Made by a program: the position numbers and the translations under genes. A model generated the notes under the pieces. The model saw only the letters and a program-made list of their open reading frames with translations. It was not told the DNA's origin and searched no databases. Source: Sciscionella sediminilitoris (lineage in GTDB: Bacteria; Actinomycetota; Actinomycetes; Mycobacteriales; Pseudonocardiaceae). From it: a stretch of DNA of 64,000 bases. Shown here piece after piece: positions 49,417 through 57,184 of the stretch. The DNA lies in NCBI RefSeq assembly GCF_000737195.2, contig NZ_JALM01000073.1:1-64000 (forward strand), in the 5' to 3' direction. How positions within the stretch are numbered: the first letter of the stretch is position 1; the number at the start of each line of letters is the position of its first letter.

Positions 49417-50471
49417 TGCGCCGGTTCACCGTTCTCGTTCTCGGCGCGCTGCTCGTCCTCGCGCTGAGCGGTTGCGGGCTCAGCTTCCAGAACTTCCCGA
49501 TGGGCACCGGTTCCGCAGCGGAAACCTATCCGATCACCATCGAGGTCAGCGATGCCGCGCAGCTGCCGGTCGGCGGCCTGGTCAGGGTGGGGCAATCGGA
49601 TGTGGGCCGGGTCGCCGAGGTCACCGTGCACGACTACGTCGCGCGGATCACCGCGAACATCAACAACGGTGTCGTCCTGCCCAAGGGCACCGGGGCGCGG
49701 TTGCAGTTGCCCTCCCCGCTCGGCGAGGAGTACGTGAAACTGCTGCCCCCACAGGGAACCGGCGCGGCACCACTGCGCGGCGGGGATGTCATCCCGCTCG
49801 CCGACACCTCCCGTGGCCCGGATCCGGAGCAGCTGCTCGCCTCGCTCGGCACCCTGCTGCGCGGCAGCGGTATCGCCCAGGTGAAGACCCTTGTGCGGGA
49901 GACCAACACCATCGTCGGCGGGCGCGAGGGCGAGATCCGCGAACTGCTGTCCAGGGTGCACACCGTGTTGTCCACTTTGGACTCACAGAGCGGGAACATC
50001 GACAAGACCCTGCACAATCTGAACCAGCTGACCGGCTACGCGAACGAGAACAAGGCGGTGCTGGACCGGGCCCTGACCCAGACCGAACCCGGGATCAAGG
50101 CGATCCTCGCCCAGAAGGACCAGCTGAACTCACTGATCGGCAAGGTGGGCGACCTTTCCGCGACCGTGGAAGGGGTCGTCGGGAAGAACAAGCGCGACAT
50201 CGTCGAATTCATCGACAAATTCCAGGCCCCGCTGTCCAGCCTGGCCAAGATCAGCGATCAGGTCGGCACCATCACCAAGGGCATTTCCAAGGTCGGCCCG
50301 AACCTCACCGCCGGGGTTCCCGGTGATTACCTGACCGTGAATATGCGGGTGGATCTGCCGCCGCTGATCGGCAAGCTCGTCGGCCAGGTGGCCAACGGCC
50401 TCAACCGTCCGGACAAGGGACCGCAGACCGGCGGCCCGGGCAAGCTGATGCAGAAGGCGGTGGGGAAATGA
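49413..50471 (+). CDS. mceE: Mce protein E, lipoprotein
   Basis: 352 residues. Lipoprotein signal peptide: MMRRFTVLVLGALLVLALSGCGLS, with lipobox LSGC (Cys20), so it is lipid-anchored outside the cytoplasmic membrane, as MceE (LprK-like) proteins are. The MCE domain follows (YPITIEVSDAAQLPVGGLVRVGQSDVGRV, LPSPLGEEYVKLLPP), then the helical channel part and a short Gly/Pro-rich end (KGPQTGGPGKL). The start ATG overlaps the mceD TGA; a second ATG follows at once. Its TGA overlaps mceF. Confidence 0.95.
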   Translation: MMRRFTVLVLGALLVLALSGCGLSFQNFPMGTGSAAETYPITIEVSDAAQLPVGGLVRVGQSDVGRVAEVTVHDYVARITANINNGVVLPKGTGARLQLPSPLGEEYVKLLPPQGTGAAPLRGGDVIPLADTSRGPDPEQLLASLGTLLRGSGIAQVKTLVRETNTIVGGREGEIRELLSRVHTVLSTLDSQSGNIDKTLHNLNQLTGYANENKAVLDRALTQTEPGIKAILAQKDQLNSLIGKVGDLSATVEGVVGKNKRDIVEFIDKFQAPLSSLAKISDQVGTITKGISKVGPNLTAGVPGDYLTVNMRVDLPPLIGKLVGQVANGLNRPDKGPQTGGPGKLMQKAVGK

Positions 50472-51715
50472 AGCAGCGAATGCCGATCATCCGGTTGATC
50501 GCCTTCATCGTCGTCGGTTTCCTCGCCGCGGGCCTGGTGGTCGCCCAGACCGTGGGGCGGGACGCGCTCTCGGGCACCTACCGGGTGAGCATGCACCTGC
50601 CGGAAACCGGGGGAATCGTGCAGAACTCCCAGGTGACCTATCGCGGCACCCCGATCGGCTCGGTCGACTCGGTCACCATCGATCCCGGTGGCAGGGGCAT
50701 CACCCTCGAGCTGGCGATCAAGTCCGGTTACCGGGTCCCCAAGGACACCAAGGCCGCGGTGAGCATGGATGTGCCGATCGCGATCGAACACGTGGACCTG
50801 CAGCCGCGCACCGATTCCGGGCCCTACCTCGCTGATGGGGACGCGATCCCGGCCAGGGACACCAAGCTCCCCGTCCCGTTCGACCGATTCCTCAAGAACG
50901 GCACCGATCTGCTCGCCACCATCGACACCAAGGACCTGGCGAAGGTGGGAGACGAGGCGCAGGACGCACTGTCCGGGATGGAACCACAGCTGCACACCCT
51001 GCTGCAGAACTCCGAACAACTGATGGGGACCACCGAGCAGATCACCCCGCAGCTGATCGACCTGACCAACCGGGGAACCGCGACCATCCAGAAGAATCAG
51101 GGACTCGTCGACCAGCTGCCCGCGCTCGCCAAGAAAGTGCGCGGGATGACCGACGATATGTTGGGGCTCACCCCGAAAGCGGGCACACTGCTCACCGACG
51201 GGAACGCGATGATCAGGCGGATCATGCCGATCCTGAACCGCAATCAGCGCTCCATCGCGCTGATCGTGTCCAACCTGGCCAATGTCACCCAGGTGCTCTC
51301 GCTGAACCTGCCGACCGTGGCCGGATCCCTGACCGACGGGCCGAAGGGCATCAACGACTTCTCCAGTGTGTTCTTCCCGAGCCCGCAGCATCCCGGGGTC
51401 ACCGATGCCGCGGTCGACCTCACCGGGGCGCCCGGTCCGGTGTGCTACTACGGTACCCAGCGGCGCACCCCGCAGCAGACCGGTTCCCGGCCGGTCGAGG
51501 CCAACTGGAACTGCCCGGGAGACAAGCAGTACCTGCAGCAACGTGGCTCGGTGAACGCGCCGCGATCCCCGACGAATCCCGAGATCGGTACCTACGATCC
51601 GAAGACGCGGATCGCGACGAGGCAGGACGGTTCGAAACTGAAGCTGGGTGACGGCAAGCCACCGGTGACCGGACCGCAGTCCTGGAGCGCTGTCATGATG
51701 CAAGGAACACAGTAG
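50468..51715 (+). CDS. mceF: Mce protein F
   Basis: 415 residues. Helix IRLIAFIVVGFLAAGLVVAQTVG, MCE domain with YRVSMHLPETGGIVQNSQVTYRGTPIGSV and KAAVSMDVPIAIEHVDLQP, helical channel region, and the C-terminal family motif of MceF (FPSPQHPGVTDAAVDLTGAPGPVCYYGTQRRTP) with cysteines in PVCYYG and WNCPG. Last of the six Mce subunits. Its TAG is followed after 10 bases by the Mce-associated protein gene, which has its own start and a weak ribosome-binding site. Confidence 0.94.
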   Translation: MKQRMPIIRLIAFIVVGFLAAGLVVAQTVGRDALSGTYRVSMHLPETGGIVQNSQVTYRGTPIGSVDSVTIDPGGRGITLELAIKSGYRVPKDTKAAVSMDVPIAIEHVDLQPRTDSGPYLADGDAIPARDTKLPVPFDRFLKNGTDLLATIDTKDLAKVGDEAQDALSGMEPQLHTLLQNSEQLMGTTEQITPQLIDLTNRGTATIQKNQGLVDQLPALAKKVRGMTDDMLGLTPKAGTLLTDGNAMIRRIMPILNRNQRSIALIVSNLANVTQVLSLNLPTVAGSLTDGPKGINDFSSVFFPSPQHPGVTDAAVDLTGAPGPVCYYGTQRRTPQQTGSRPVEANWNCPGDKQYLQQRGSVNAPRSPTNPEIGTYDPKTRIATRQDGSKLKLGDGKPPVTGPQSWSAVMMQGTQ

Positions 51716-51725
51716 GGATTCGACG

Positions 51726-52538
51726 ATGAGCGAGACGACCGTGAACGACAAAGACACCGATGCGATCGAGCGCAGGTGGGTCGAGGACGACACCGCCGAG
51801 GCCGCGGCGACCGAGGATTCCGCGACCGAGCCCGACGAGATCGAGGACACCGAAACCGAGGCTGCCGAAGCACCGGAACCCGGGACCGCTGAGACACCGG
51901 AACCCGGGACCGCTGAAGCACCGGAACCCGGGACCGCTGAGGCACCGGCCCCCGGGGTCGCTGAAGCCGAGCCCGCCGAGCCCGAGACCGCCGAGACGGA
52001 ACCCGCCGGTACGGAACTCGCCAGTACGGAACCCGCCAGTACGGAACCGAAGCGCGCCGCGTCCTGGTTGCGCGCCAAGGTTCTCGTGCCGGGGGCGGCC
52101 TTTCTGGTGGTGCTCGCCGCCGCGGTGTTCTTCGCGGTCGGCTACTTCCAGGCCAACTCCGCCGAATCCGATCGCACCGAGGCACTGCAGGCGGGCAACC
52201 GGATCATGAAAAGCCTCGGCGACTTCGACTACCAGGACATCAACAAGAACATCGAGGCGGTGACCGCGGACGCCAGTGACGGATTCCGGCCGCAGTACAA
52301 GAACCTGGTCAACCAGTTGCGCGGCAAGGTGCAGGAGCTCAAGGCGAAGTCCACAATGGACATCGTGGCCTCCGGGGTGACCAGGGTGCAGGGCGACAAG
52401 GCCGATCTGGTGTTCCTCTCCAACCAGACCGTCACCAACGCCCAGCACAAGGAGCCGGTCGTGCAACCCTGGCGCACCCAGGTGACTCTCGTCCGTCAGG
52501 ACGGCAGCTGGAAACTCGACGGCATGACCTTCGTGTAA
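51726..52538 (+). CDS. Mce-associated membrane protein (Mas-like)
   Basis: 270 residues. The first 115 residues are an acidic, low-complexity tail (Glu, Pro, Thr, Ala) encoded partly by tandem 24-base repeats. A single membrane helix follows (LVPGAAFLVVLAAAVFFAVGYF, about residues 123-144), then a VirB8/NTF2-like extracytoplasmic domain of the Mas type (SLGDFDYQDINKNIEAVTADASDGFRPQY, TMDIVASGVTRVQGDKADLVFLSNQTVTN, WRTQVTLVRQDGSWKLDGMTFV). Mas proteins stabilise the Mce channel in mycobacteria. Only one is present here, while many mce operons have two or more. A plausible terminator follows. Confidence 0.9.
   Translation: MSETTVNDKDTDAIERRWVEDDTAEAAATEDSATEPDEIEDTETEAAEAPEPGTAETPEPGTAEAPEPGTAEAPAPGVAEAEPAEPETAETEPAGTELASTEPASTEPKRAASWLRAKVLVPGAAFLVVLAAAVFFAVGYFQANSAESDRTEALQAGNRIMKSLGDFDYQDINKNIEAVTADASDGFRPQYKNLVNQLRGKVQELKAKSTMDIVASGVTRVQGDKADLVFLSNQTVTNAQHKEPVVQPWRTQVTLVRQDGSWKLDGMTFV
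51870..51965 (+). repeat. Four tandem 24-base repeats inside Mce-associated gene
   Basis: Four in-frame copies of a 24-base unit encoding APEPGTAE (second copy TPEPGTAE, fourth APAPGVAE). The first three are nearly identical in DNA, the fourth has drifted. Shorter TEPAST-like repeats follow around 52005-52045. The identical codons argue for recent slippage expansion, so copy number may vary between strains. Confidence 0.85.
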
Positions 52539-52568
52539 GGAGTTTCCTTATCCAGCTTGCGTAGCGGC

Positions 52569-52586
52569 GCGGGTGGCGGAACCCGC
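52569..52586. terminator. Candidate terminator after mce operon
   Basis: GCGGGT-GGCGGA-ACCCGC: perfect 6-bp stem, 6-base loop, 30 bases after the Mce-associated gene stop. A second small hairpin (AGCGG-TTGCG-CCGCT, about 52616-52630) lies before the convergent methyltransferase stop. Together they probably end both transcripts. Confidence 0.5.
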
Positions 52587-52642
52587 CGCGGTGCGAGCTG
52601 CCAGCTTGGTAGTGAGCGGTTGCGCCGCTGAAGAAGGGATCG

Positions 52643-53674
52643 TCAGGGCACCCGGCCGAGCACCGCTCCGTTGGCCCCCAGGGCGGTGAAGCGGATTACC
52701 TCGATATCGGTGAATCCGGTGTCCGCCAGCCATTCCGCGTACTCGCTCTCGGAATAGTTGCGCCCCTGCTCGGTTTCGATGAGTCGCTGCATGCTCAGCA
52801 ACATGGCCTCGGGCGGCCCGGTGCGTTCCGGGTTGAGCAGCATCTCGCTGATGATCACCAGCCCGCCGCTCGGCAGCACGGCGAGGCATTTGCGCAGTAG
52901 TTCCCGGTCCCTGCCCTCGTCCCAGTCGTGCAGGATGTTGCTGAGCAGCATGACGTCGTAACCGGTGGGCAGTCCGGGATCGGCGTGGAAGTCCCCGCTG
53001 AGGGTGTCGATCGTGCCGGTGAGCCCGGCCGCGCGGATCTGGTTCGCGGCGACCGGACAGATGTGCGGCAGCTCGAACACGGTCGCGCTCAGCTGCGGGT
53101 GGCCGCGGCACAGTTCGATCGCGCACGATCCGGAACCGCCACCGAGGTCGAGCACCTTGTGGTGTTCGGCGAGGTCCACGAGTTCGGTGAGCACCCGGCC
53201 GACCGAGCCGGACATCGCCCGCATCGCCTCCCAGAACAGGGCGATCCGCTGTTCGTCCTCGACCGTGCGCCTGCCGTTCCGGTGTTCGGTGTCCATTGTG
53301 GTCGGACGGTTCTCGCGCAGCGCGGTCCCGACGTGCTGCCATTCCGGATAGCTCCGGCGATCGAAAAACCGGATCAGGCCGCCGGAGTAGCGTGGTTTCC
53401 CCGCGGTGAGGAATTCCGCGGCGATATCCGAGCAGCGGTACAGTTCGCCGTTCTTGAGGAGCAGTTCGAGCGAGACACAGGTGGAAAGCAGCACATCGGC
53501 GGGGCGTTCCGCGAGTTCGAGCTCCACCGCGATCTCCTCGCGGGTCTGGTCCGGCCGCTCGGCGAGCAGCTGGAAGAGGCCGAGGTCGAGCGCGGCCGCC
53601 ATCGTCTTGAACCCGCCGAATCCCAGTGCCAGGCGCAGCAACGGCGCCGAGTCCGGCTCGCCCGTTTCCGGCAT
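52643..53674 (-). CDS. O-methyltransferase (plant-type OMT/AcnO family)
   Basis: 343 residues. N-terminal helical dimerisation domain (LALGFGGFKTMAAALDLGLFQLLAERPDQTREEIAVEL) then a SAM-binding Rossmann domain: LDLGGGSGSCAIELC (motif I), ATVFELPHICPVA, LLSNILHDWDEGRD with the catalytic-type HDW histidine, and GGLVIISEMLL. This architecture is shared by small-molecule O-methyltransferases of antibiotic and polyketide pathways. Upstream, the 224-base gap to the next gene is A/T-rich and carries the distant arms GGGCGTC (53696-53702) and GACGCCC (53784-53790). No biosynthetic cluster adjoins it, so substrate is unknown. Confidence 0.88.
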   Translation of the reverse strand: MPETGEPDSAPLLRLALGFGGFKTMAAALDLGLFQLLAERPDQTREEIAVELELAERPADVLLSTCVSLELLLKNGELYRCSDIAAEFLTAGKPRYSGGLIRFFDRRSYPEWQHVGTALRENRPTTMDTEHRNGRRTVEDEQRIALFWEAMRAMSGSVGRVLTELVDLAEHHKVLDLGGGSGSCAIELCRGHPQLSATVFELPHICPVAANQIRAAGLTGTIDTLSGDFHADPGLPTGYDVMLLSNILHDWDEGRDRELLRKCLAVLPSGGLVIISEMLLNPERTGPPEAMLLSMQRLIETEQGRNYSESEYAEWLADTGFTDIEVIRFTALGANGAVLGRVP

Positions 53675-53898
53675 CCTGTCTCCTCTCCCGAGAATGGGCG
53701 TCTTCGCGCGAAAAACACGGCATGGATCGAGCGAAAAACGAGATGGTGTTTCGATATGAATTCCGTTCGGTTTTCCATACCGAGGACGCCCAACCGTAAG
53801 GAGAATGCCCCGCGGAACGCGAGCCCGGGTTCCACGCGACGGAACAGGGATGCGAGAAAGGGACCAAGCGCATCCCCCGTTCCGGGTGGGCGCGTGGA

Positions 53899-54519
53899 TC
53901 AGCCCAGGTGACGGATGCAGGCGAGCCAGGCCGGCCGGTCCAGGATTCCGACCGGCAAACCGGTTTCCGCCCAGTGTTTCTCGCTCACCGAGACACGATA
54001 GGAACTCTGCTCGATGGACTCGATCTTCCAGTCCGCCCCGAATGCCGCCCGGATGGTGCCCTGGCTGATCTGCGGCCCCACCCTGGGTTCGGCCTCGGCG
54101 AGGGCGAGGATGTGCACGAGCGCGCCCGGCAGGCAGACGCGATGCAGCGCCTCGGCGTAGGCGCGCCCGCTCTCGCCGTCGAAGACATGGAACAGGGCGC
54201 TGTCGAGCACGGTCTCGTACCGTGCGGGGCCGGTGAGCGCGAGCGCGTCGGCGACCTCGAACCGGGCCGGAACCCCGTGCGCGGCGGCGTTTTCCCGGGC
54301 GCGGGTGATGGCGGAATCGGCGAAGTCGATACCGAGGATGTCGTGACCGCGTTCGGTGAGCGCGATCGTGTGCTCTCCGGTTCCCGCACCGGGCTCGAGC
54401 ACGGCGCCGCGGATGAGTCCGGCGCGATCGAGTTCCAGCACGGCGGGCTGGGGCTGGTCGATGACCCAGCCGGCGGTGCCGTTCTCGTAAGCCGCTTCGA
54501 AGTTGCTTTTCGTTGTCAT
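53899..54519 (-). CDS. Small SAM-dependent methyltransferase
   Basis: 206 residues. Motif I is VLEPGAGTGEHTIALTERGHD, then LGIDFADSAITRARENAAAHG, FEVADALAL and the motif IV stretch ETVLDSALFHVFD. The DSALFHVFD pattern is typical of the thiopurine/tellurite-type methyltransferase group (Methyltransf_25) that often acts in detoxification. A SoxR/MerR-type dyad covers the likely promoter, 15 to 35 bases before the start, so expression is probably induced by a MerR-family regulator encoded elsewhere. The start is ATG 54519; an earlier in-frame ATG (54540) would lie inside the dyad. Confidence 0.87.
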   Translation of the reverse strand: MTTKSNFEAAYENGTAGWVIDQPQPAVLELDRAGLIRGAVLEPGAGTGEHTIALTERGHDILGIDFADSAITRARENAAAHGVPARFEVADALALTGPARYETVLDSALFHVFDGESGRAYAEALHRVCLPGALVHILALAEAEPRVGPQISQGTIRAAFGADWKIESIEQSSYRVSVSEKHWAETGLPVGILDRPAWLACIRHLG

Positions 54520-54533
54520 ACCCCGAGCATGCA

Positions 54534-54553
54534 ACCTCAAGCTAAGTTGAGGT
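54534..54553 (-). promoter_or_regulatory. SoxR/MerR-type operator with overlapping -35
   Basis: ACCTCAAGCTAAGTTGAGGT: perfect 7-base arms around a 6-base centre, very close to the CCTCAA-N6-TTGAGG consensus of SoxR and related MerR activators. On the minus strand the site overlaps a TTGACC -35 element, and a possible -10 (CATGCT) lies 19 bases further on, the long spacing MerR regulators need. The site touches the stop of the upstream reductase gene. No MerR gene is in the window. Confidence 0.65.
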
Positions 54554-56538
54554 CAACCCTTGGGGCGCGGTCGCCAGGCGAGCCGGGTCGCGGTGCTGAC
54601 CACGGCGACGAGCGGATGACGGCGCGGATGCAGATGCATGCTGTCCGGCGCGGTCTCCGGGCGGGCCTGGAATTCGGCGAGATGCGTGGCGAGCCTGCCC
54701 ATCCGCGGCATCAGGGTGTCGGCGAGACCGGCGAGGCTGCCGAAGGCGGTGTTCACCGCGGGCGCCCGGTGGGTGAGCGCGCGTACGACCAGCGCGGCGG
54801 CCTGCTCGGGGGCCATGCTGGGCAGCATCCGGTACGCGCTGGCCCCTGGTTTGCTCATCTGCGTGCGCACCAGCGGCACCCGTACCGAGCTGAACGTGAC
54901 TCCCTCGGCGAGCAGCTCGCGTCCGGCCACCGCGCCGAACTCGTCGAGCGCGGCCTTGGAGGCGAGGTAGGCGGAGAATCGCGGCGCGTGCACCTGAATG
55001 CCCTGGGTGGTGACGTTCACGATGTGCCCGAACCGTTGCGCGGCCATGCTCGGGATCAGCGCGAGGGAAAGCCGCAGCGGGGCGAAGTAGTTCAGCGCCA
55101 TGGTTCGCTCGTAGTCGTGCATCCGTTCGGTGGACGCGGCGACCGGGCGGCGGATGGACCGGCCCGCGTTGTTCACCAGCATGTCCACCGTGCCCTGCTC
55201 GGCGAGCACCTGTTTGACGAGCGCGTCCACGGCCTCGTCATCGGTGAGATCGCAGGGATAGCTGGCCGCTTTCCCGCCCGCGGCACGGATCTGGTCGCGC
55301 ACGGCGTCCAGTTCCTCCGCGCGCCGGGCCACGAGCACCACGTTCGCCCCGCGCTCGGCCAGTTGCAGCGCGGTGGCTCGCCCGATACCCGAGGAAGCGC
55401 CGGTGACGAGCACGGTCCGCGCGTTCATCCGTTGCCTGCGCGCGCGATCCGGATCGAGTTCGGCCGCCCAGTGCCGGTAGAGGACCGGGGCGTAGTCGGC
55501 GAAGGCAGGGCACTCCAGTCCGCTGCCGGTCAGCGCGTGCTCGGTCTGCGCCGTGTCGAAATCCACGGGGGCGTTGAGCGCGGGGAGCAGCTGCGGCGGG
55601 ATCCCGATCTCGGTGAGCGCGCCGGTGAGGGATTTCTTGACGGGCCGGGGTTTCTCGTTCGCGTTGAGCGCGCGGCCGAGCTTGCGCATCCGCCCGGAGA
55701 TGTCGATCGGCACCCGGGCCCGGATGCGCGGTCCGCCCGCCGCGGCGCTGAACACGCTCGCGATCTCGTTCAGGCTCTGCGAACGCGGGGAGGCGAGGTG
55801 ATAGGTCGCCCCGGACGGTGCCTCGCGGTGCATGAGATAGGCCATCGCATCCACCACGTAGTCCACCGGAACCACGTTGGTCTTGCCCAGTTCCGGGGAG
55901 GCGAGCGGCAACCAGGAGGGCAGGCTCGCGAGCCTGCGCAGTGCGGGCAGGAAGTAGTACGGGCCGTCGATCTTGTCCATTTCGCCGGTGACCGAGTCCC
56001 CGACGACCGCGGAGGGCCGGTACACCCGGAAAGGCACCGCGTCCTGGCGGCGCACGAGGCGTTCCGCGGCGAACTTCGTCGCGTGGTACGGCGTCGGGAA
56101 CCGCTGGCCCAGATCGAAATCGGACTCGGTGAACCGTCCATTGTGGTCTCCGGCCACCGCGATCGAGGAGACATGGTGGAACAGCCCAGCGTTCGCATCG
56201 CGCGCGAAGGCGAGCGCGTTCGCGGTCCCGGCGACGTTCGCCTGCTCGTTCGCGGCCTCGTCCGCGGTCAGGTCGTAGATCGCGCCGAGGTGCACCACGT
56301 GATCCGGGGCGCTGGGCAGCGTTGCCGGGTCCACGCCGAGCCCGTCCGCGCCCAGATCGCCGAGCACCGAGACCACCCGCTCCGGATGCGGCCAGTCCTC
56401 GGTGAGCCGGTCGAGGCGGGTCTTCGAGGACTCGCGCACCAGCACCGAGACGCGCTCGCAGTCCGGGCGTTCGAGCAGCCTGCGCACGAGCCGCCTGCCG
56501 AGGAATCCGGTCGCTCCGGTCACGAAGTAATGCGTCAT
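54553..56538 (-). CDS. Two-domain fatty acyl-CoA reductase-like protein (AcrA1 type)
   Basis: 661 residues made of two oxidoreductases. Residues 1-370 are an extended SDR: FVTGATGFLGRRLVRRLL, HLGAIYDLTADE, and the active site YHATKFAAERL with Tyr and Lys. Residues about 390-661 are a classical SDR: VTGASSGIGRATALQLAERG, NNAGRSIRRP, NVTTQGIQVHAP and YLASKAALDE. This architecture is that of mycobacterial AcrA1 (Rv3391-like), annotated as a multifunctional acyl-CoA reductase, and the second half resembles Acinetobacter Acr1. It may reduce acyl-CoA to fatty aldehyde or alcohol, a precursor of wax esters; that is inference. ATG 56538 is chosen at the first family residues. A 24-base palindrome lies just upstream. 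Confidence 0.88.
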   Translation of the reverse strand: MTHYFVTGATGFLGRRLVRRLLERPDCERVSVLVRESSKTRLDRLTEDWPHPERVVSVLGDLGADGLGVDPATLPSAPDHVVHLGAIYDLTADEAANEQANVAGTANALAFARDANAGLFHHVSSIAVAGDHNGRFTESDFDLGQRFPTPYHATKFAAERLVRRQDAVPFRVYRPSAVVGDSVTGEMDKIDGPYYFLPALRRLASLPSWLPLASPELGKTNVVPVDYVVDAMAYLMHREAPSGATYHLASPRSQSLNEIASVFSAAAGGPRIRARVPIDISGRMRKLGRALNANEKPRPVKKSLTGALTEIGIPPQLLPALNAPVDFDTAQTEHALTGSGLECPAFADYAPVLYRHWAAELDPDRARRQRMNARTVLVTGASSGIGRATALQLAERGANVVLVARRAEELDAVRDQIRAAGGKAASYPCDLTDDEAVDALVKQVLAEQGTVDMLVNNAGRSIRRPVAASTERMHDYERTMALNYFAPLRLSLALIPSMAAQRFGHIVNVTTQGIQVHAPRFSAYLASKAALDEFGAVAGRELLAEGVTFSSVRVPLVRTQMSKPGASAYRMLPSMAPEQAAALVVRALTHRAPAVNTAFGSLAGLADTLMPRMGRLATHLAEFQARPETAPDSMHLHPRRHPLVAVVSTATRLAWRPRPKG

Positions 56539-56553
56539 GGGGAGATCGTATCT

Positions 56554-56577
56554 TACATGCGTGCATGCACGCATGTA
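56554..56577. promoter_or_regulatory. Perfect 24-base palindrome upstream of reductase gene
   Basis: Each half reads TACATGCGTGCA, and the two halves meet at the centre to make an unbroken 24-base palindrome; it is built from repeated TGC(A/G) words. It lies 16 bases upstream of the minus-strand reductase start and 101 bases before the plus-strand DUF1453 gene. Long perfect palindromes of this kind are typical of TetR-family operators. The cognate regulator is not obvious; the nearest TetR gene is at 58935-59570. Confidence 0.65.
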
Positions 56578-56677
56578 TTTCGCGGCACGTTCTCGTCCGG
56601 GTGCACCCAGGGGTGGAACCGAGGTTGGACCCGTCGTTCGATGTGTACCGAGGGTCGTGAAAACTACCGTTCGTAGC

Positions 56678-57178
56678 ATGAACAGCGAACTGTTGGACAT
56701 CGTTCTGGGCCTCGTGGTCGTGGCCCTCGTGGTGCTGATGATCGTGCGCCGGACGCGCGGGGTGCCGGTCTCGGCCCGCAGGCTGCTGATCGTTCCACTG
56801 GTCCTGCTGGTGGTCGGGGTGCAGCAGATATCGGGGGACCTGCACGTGATGAGCCGCCTGGACTGGCTGCTGGCGCTCGCGTTCGCGGTGGTGAGCCTCG
56901 GGGCCGGGGTGCTGCGCGGCGTGCTGAGCCGCCTCTACGAGCAGGAGGGCCGAGCCTGGATGCGCTACACCTGGGTGACCGTGTGCGTGTGGCTCGCCCT
57001 GATCCCGCTGCGGGTGGGCATGGTGGTGCTCGCGAACGTCTTCGGTGCCTCGGTGGCAGGCGGAACCCATCTGATGTTCCTGCTGCTCGCGCTCACCTTC
57101 GGCGGGGAGGCACTGGTCGTGTTCCCGAGGGCGCGCGCCAGGGGACTGGTGATCGCGGCGAGCCCGGTGCGGGCGTAG
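56678..57178 (+). CDS. DUF1453-like membrane protein
   Basis: 166 residues with four to five hydrophobic helices: LLDIVLGLVVVALVVLMIVRR, LLIVPLVLLVVGVQ, WLLALAFAVVSLGAGVLRGVLSRLYEQEGRAWMRYTW and LMFLLLALTFGGEALVVF. The second-half pattern (GVLRGVLSRLYEQEGRAWMRYT...VWLALIPLRVGM) is that of DUF1453/CcdC-like proteins, which in actinomycetes often precede a DesK-type kinase, as here (7 bases before its GTG). A role in sensing with the kinase is plausible from position only. The start is ATG 56678; the upstream extension is not family-like. Confidence 0.8.
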   Translation: MNSELLDIVLGLVVVALVVLMIVRRTRGVPVSARRLLIVPLVLLVVGVQQISGDLHVMSRLDWLLALAFAVVSLGAGVLRGVLSRLYEQEGRAWMRYTWVTVCVWLALIPLRVGMVVLANVFGASVAGGTHLMFLLLALTFGGEALVVFPRARARGLVIAASPVRA

Positions 57179-57184
57179 GACACT

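Noticed and set aside
53696-53790. Distant arms GGGCGTC and GACGCCC in the gap between methyltransferase genes
   Set aside because: Arms are 81 bases apart with no paired sequence between; too weak for a stable structure or operator claim.
53908-56676. 922-codon plus-strand frame across the methyltransferase and reductase genes
   Set aside because: It spans two real minus-strand genes and an intergenic operator; composition is that of a shadow frame.
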